Source: Candidatus Uhrbacteria bacterium RIFCSPHIGHO2_02_FULL_53_13 (GTDB taxonomy: Bacteria > Patescibacteriota > Patescibacteriia > UBA9934 > UBA11717). From it: DNA of 5,853 bases. Under the pieces are notes generated by a model. That model searched no databases. It worked only from the letters and a program-made list of their open reading frames with translations, and was not told the DNA's origin. Location: NCBI GenBank assembly GCA_001791035.1, contig MGDX01000018.1:68492-74344 (forward strand), given 5' to 3'. A program made the position numbers and the translations under genes. Shown here in pieces: positions 4,129-5,853 of the stretch; positions within the stretch are counted from its first letter, which is position 1; each line of letters starts with the position of its first letter.

Positions 4129-5853
4129 ATGCCTCCTCAAGAACGCCAAGTGCCGCCGAGCACCGAAGTAGCACGCGCGGAAATGGAGACAACAACGCCG
4201 TCTCCGGAAGTTTTAAAAAACGCGGAGTTAAGCCATGAACAGCTTGAGCAGTTTGCGGCCTCTGCCAGTGAACGTATAGAGGAGCAAGCAACGGGCTTGT
4301 TGCCAGCGGCCGAGAGCACCGTCGCATCGTCCGCCGTCAGTATGCAAGTCTCTTCTGAAATACTTGCTTCCACTCGTACAGAACTTGGATTTGACGATCA
4401 GCTCCAAGCGGTGGGCAGAGAGGCTAAGCAACTTGCCGTCACAGCACAAGCGGAAGTCGGCGAAGTCATGGCGTCGGACGAAGAAAGCGTGGAGAGCGAG
4501 CCGCGCGGCAAAAGAACTTCCATTTGGGAACAAGCCAAACAGTGGCGCGAGGCAAACAAGGATCGCATCGCCGCCATGAAAGAAAAGAAACACGATGGGA
4601 GCATTACGAATGAATATGGAAAAGGCGTCGTGAATTCAAAAGAAAAGATGTGCGCTGATAACCGACAAACGTGCATCGATGCTTACGCGAGTCGAATGCA
4701 ACAAGGAGGGCGCGAAGTGCCGTCGGAAGAAGAACTGAACGCCGCGCTTGAAGCCGGTCTCAAGGCAAAAGCGGAAAAGCGCGTCCTTGAGGTTGGACGC
4801 GAGAGCGTACTCTTTCAAGAGATGACCCAGGAGATTGCGTACGCGGATTACCAACGAAGAAAAGAAGAGGGTAAAGCAACGCTCGGAGCCGAGGGCATTG
4901 CCGCCGACATGCTCGTCGAGCTCGATTTGGAAAACAAAGCAGAGATAAATGTGGCATCCATGGAGGAGGCGCGCGAGGCCGTGAGCAAGGAGCTTTTGGA
5001 ATACATCGAGAAGGGGTACATCACAGAGAATGAAGCCGCACTGATTCAGTCAACGGTAGAAAAGTACGGCGACGCTTACCTGCTGGCGTTTGAGGGAAAG
5101 AAATTCCCCGGCGGCGAGATTATGACGCGCAAAATGCTAACGCAAGACGCCTACGAGGGAATGCGTGACAACGCGCGCAAAATTGCCTTCCAAACAAAAA
5201 TGGACAAGCGCGTCTTTTCTGGGAGTGATCACGGGACGCGCCACATTTGCGAAGGGTGTACCCACTTTTCAGAAACAATGATGGCTTCGATGAACGGACT
5301 GGAGGGAGTCGATTTCAAACCGCAAGACGAGGTGCTCATTCGCCAAATCATTATCGATCACGACATTGGCTATACCACGGACGCCGCGCAAGCAAAGGGC
5401 GGATTTGAGGCATCGAAGGATCATCCGTGCGCGGGCTGTGATTTCGTTGAATCGCACAAGGATTACTATGTGGAGAAATATGGCGATGAAGGGTACGAAA
5501 CTATTCGCGATGTCGTGCTCAATCACAGCTATGTACAAACCGAGTACCAAAGCCAACGTCAAGAGGCCGCGCCGAACGAGATTACCTACAACCGCGATTT
5601 GATTCGCAGTGTCGTCTCCACTGTGGACGCGATGGGCGTGACCTCCGAGACAAAAGCCATGGACATGTTCCGCCATCCGGAAGCGATTGATTTGCTCCTG
5701 AACGTCAAGCTCTACACCGAAACGCACGGCGGAAAAATGGAAGACGCGGCGCTCGCGGAAGTCAAAAAGGATTTTCATGCGCTCATTGACACGTGGGTTG
5801 CGGACAGATCCGTGAGCCAAGAGCGCGCCTTGGGGTATCGTTCTGCGGTGGAC
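4129..5853 (+). CDS. HD-type metal-dependent hydrolase with long coiled N-terminus, partial at right edge
   Basis: The frame is open from the ATG at 4129 to the last base, 575 residues with no stop. Residues 1-140 are acidic, Ala/Glu/Ser-rich and probably disordered or coiled. Residues 140-355 are charged and helical with two cysteines (175, 182). Residues about 365-505 fit an HD-superfamily domain: His372, then IIIDHDIGYT with His411-Asp412, DHP with His432, VVLNHS with His466, and Asp500 in STVDAMG as the likely last ligand. That H...HD...H...H...D layout is typical of metal-dependent phosphohydrolases and phosphodiesterases, and resembles HD-GYP ligands without a GYP motif. Two of the histidines head HxCxGC motifs (372-377, 432-437). 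There is no signal peptide or membrane segment, so it is likely cytosolic. The start is 3 bases after the preceding stop and lacks a Shine-Dalgarno sequence. The substrate is unknown; the domain call is by motif only. Confidence 0.8.
   Translation, partial: MPPQERQVPPSTEVARAEMETTTPSPEVLKNAELSHEQLEQFAASASERIEEQATGLLPAAESTVASSAVSMQVSSEILASTRTELGFDDQLQAVGREAKQLAVTAQAEVGEVMASDEESVESEPRGKRTSIWEQAKQWREANKDRIAAMKEKKHDGSITNEYGKGVVNSKEKMCADNRQTCIDAYASRMQQGGREVPSEEELNAALEAGLKAKAEKRVLEVGRESVLFQEMTQEIAYADYQRRKEEGKATLGAEGIAADMLVELDLENKAEINVASMEEAREAVSKELLEYIEKGYITENEAALIQSTVEKYGDAYLLAFEGKKFPGGEIMTRKMLTQDAYEGMRDNARKIAFQTKMDKRVFSGSDHGTRHICEGCTHFSETMMASMNGLEGVDFKPQDEVLIRQIIIDHDIGYTTDAAQAKGGFEASKDHPCAGCDFVESHKDYYVEKYGDEGYETIRDVVLNHSYVQTEYQSQRQEAAPNEITYNRDLIRSVVSTVDAMGVTSETKAMDMFRHPEAIDLLLNVKLYTETHGGKMEDAALAEVKKDFHALIDTWVADRSVSQERALGYRSAVD

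Noticed and set aside
3225..4238. 337-residue plus-strand open frame
   Set aside because: Most of it is antisense to glyA, whose family motifs are unmistakable, and it then runs out of frame through the two plus-strand genes. It is Arg/His-rich without motifs.
5269..5820. 183-residue minus-strand open frame
   Set aside because: It is antisense to the HD domain, where the plus frame carries the metal-ligand motifs and runs without interruption for 575 codons.
1..5853. CRISPR array, tRNA, rRNA, riboswitch or recoded stop codons
   Set aside because: No regularly spaced repeats, cloverleaf or recognisable riboswitch core was seen. glyA ends in TGA at the expected place, so UGA does not appear to be recoded.

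Overview
The window is roughly half G+C, densely coded, with gaps of only a few bases to about 50 bases between genes. It uses the standard genetic code; visible stops are TAA, TGA and TAG. It looks bacterial. Two genes belong to universal families (glyA and folD, the latter divergent) and the rest are proteins I do not recognise. Intergenic spaces are tiny, and several genes seem to be read from transcripts starting almost at the start codon. This resembles a Patescibacteria/CPR-type genome, but that is an inference from style, not from a marker gene.

Layout. (1) Positions 1-871, minus strand: a gene for an exported, Pro/Thr/Val-rich protein that runs off the left edge. It is broken by a 178-bp palindromic insertion (578-755) flanked by TA. 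Removing exactly 180 bp rejoins the two halves in one open frame, so the insertion looks recent. (2) Positions 872-921: a divergent promoter region with a 12-bp direct repeat spaced 21 bp. (3) Positions 922-1401, plus strand: a 159-residue protein of unknown function. (4) Positions 1412-1445: a hairpin with A and T tracts that can serve as terminator for both converging transcripts. (5) Positions 1452-3911, minus strand: the operon glyA - folD - small beta-rich protein, with overlapping or nearly touching genes. (6) Positions 3912-3963: a second divergent promoter region with a 17-bp hyphenated palindrome. (7) Positions 3964-5853, plus strand: a 53-residue basic helical protein, followed after three bases by a large protein that is still open at the right edge (575 residues seen). 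Its C-terminal part is an HD-type metal-dependent hydrolase domain carrying two HxCxGC motifs.

How the parts work together. GlyA makes 5,10-methylene-tetrahydrofolate from serine, and FolD oxidises it and opens it to 10-formyl-tetrahydrofolate, so the operon is a compact one-carbon module. The plus-strand pair on the other side of the glyA promoter is probably one transcription unit, perhaps controlled through the shared palindrome. The points most worth following are the insertion element with its frame-restoring footprint, the cysteine-decorated HD domain, and the repeated pattern of -10 boxes 8-10 bases before start codons.
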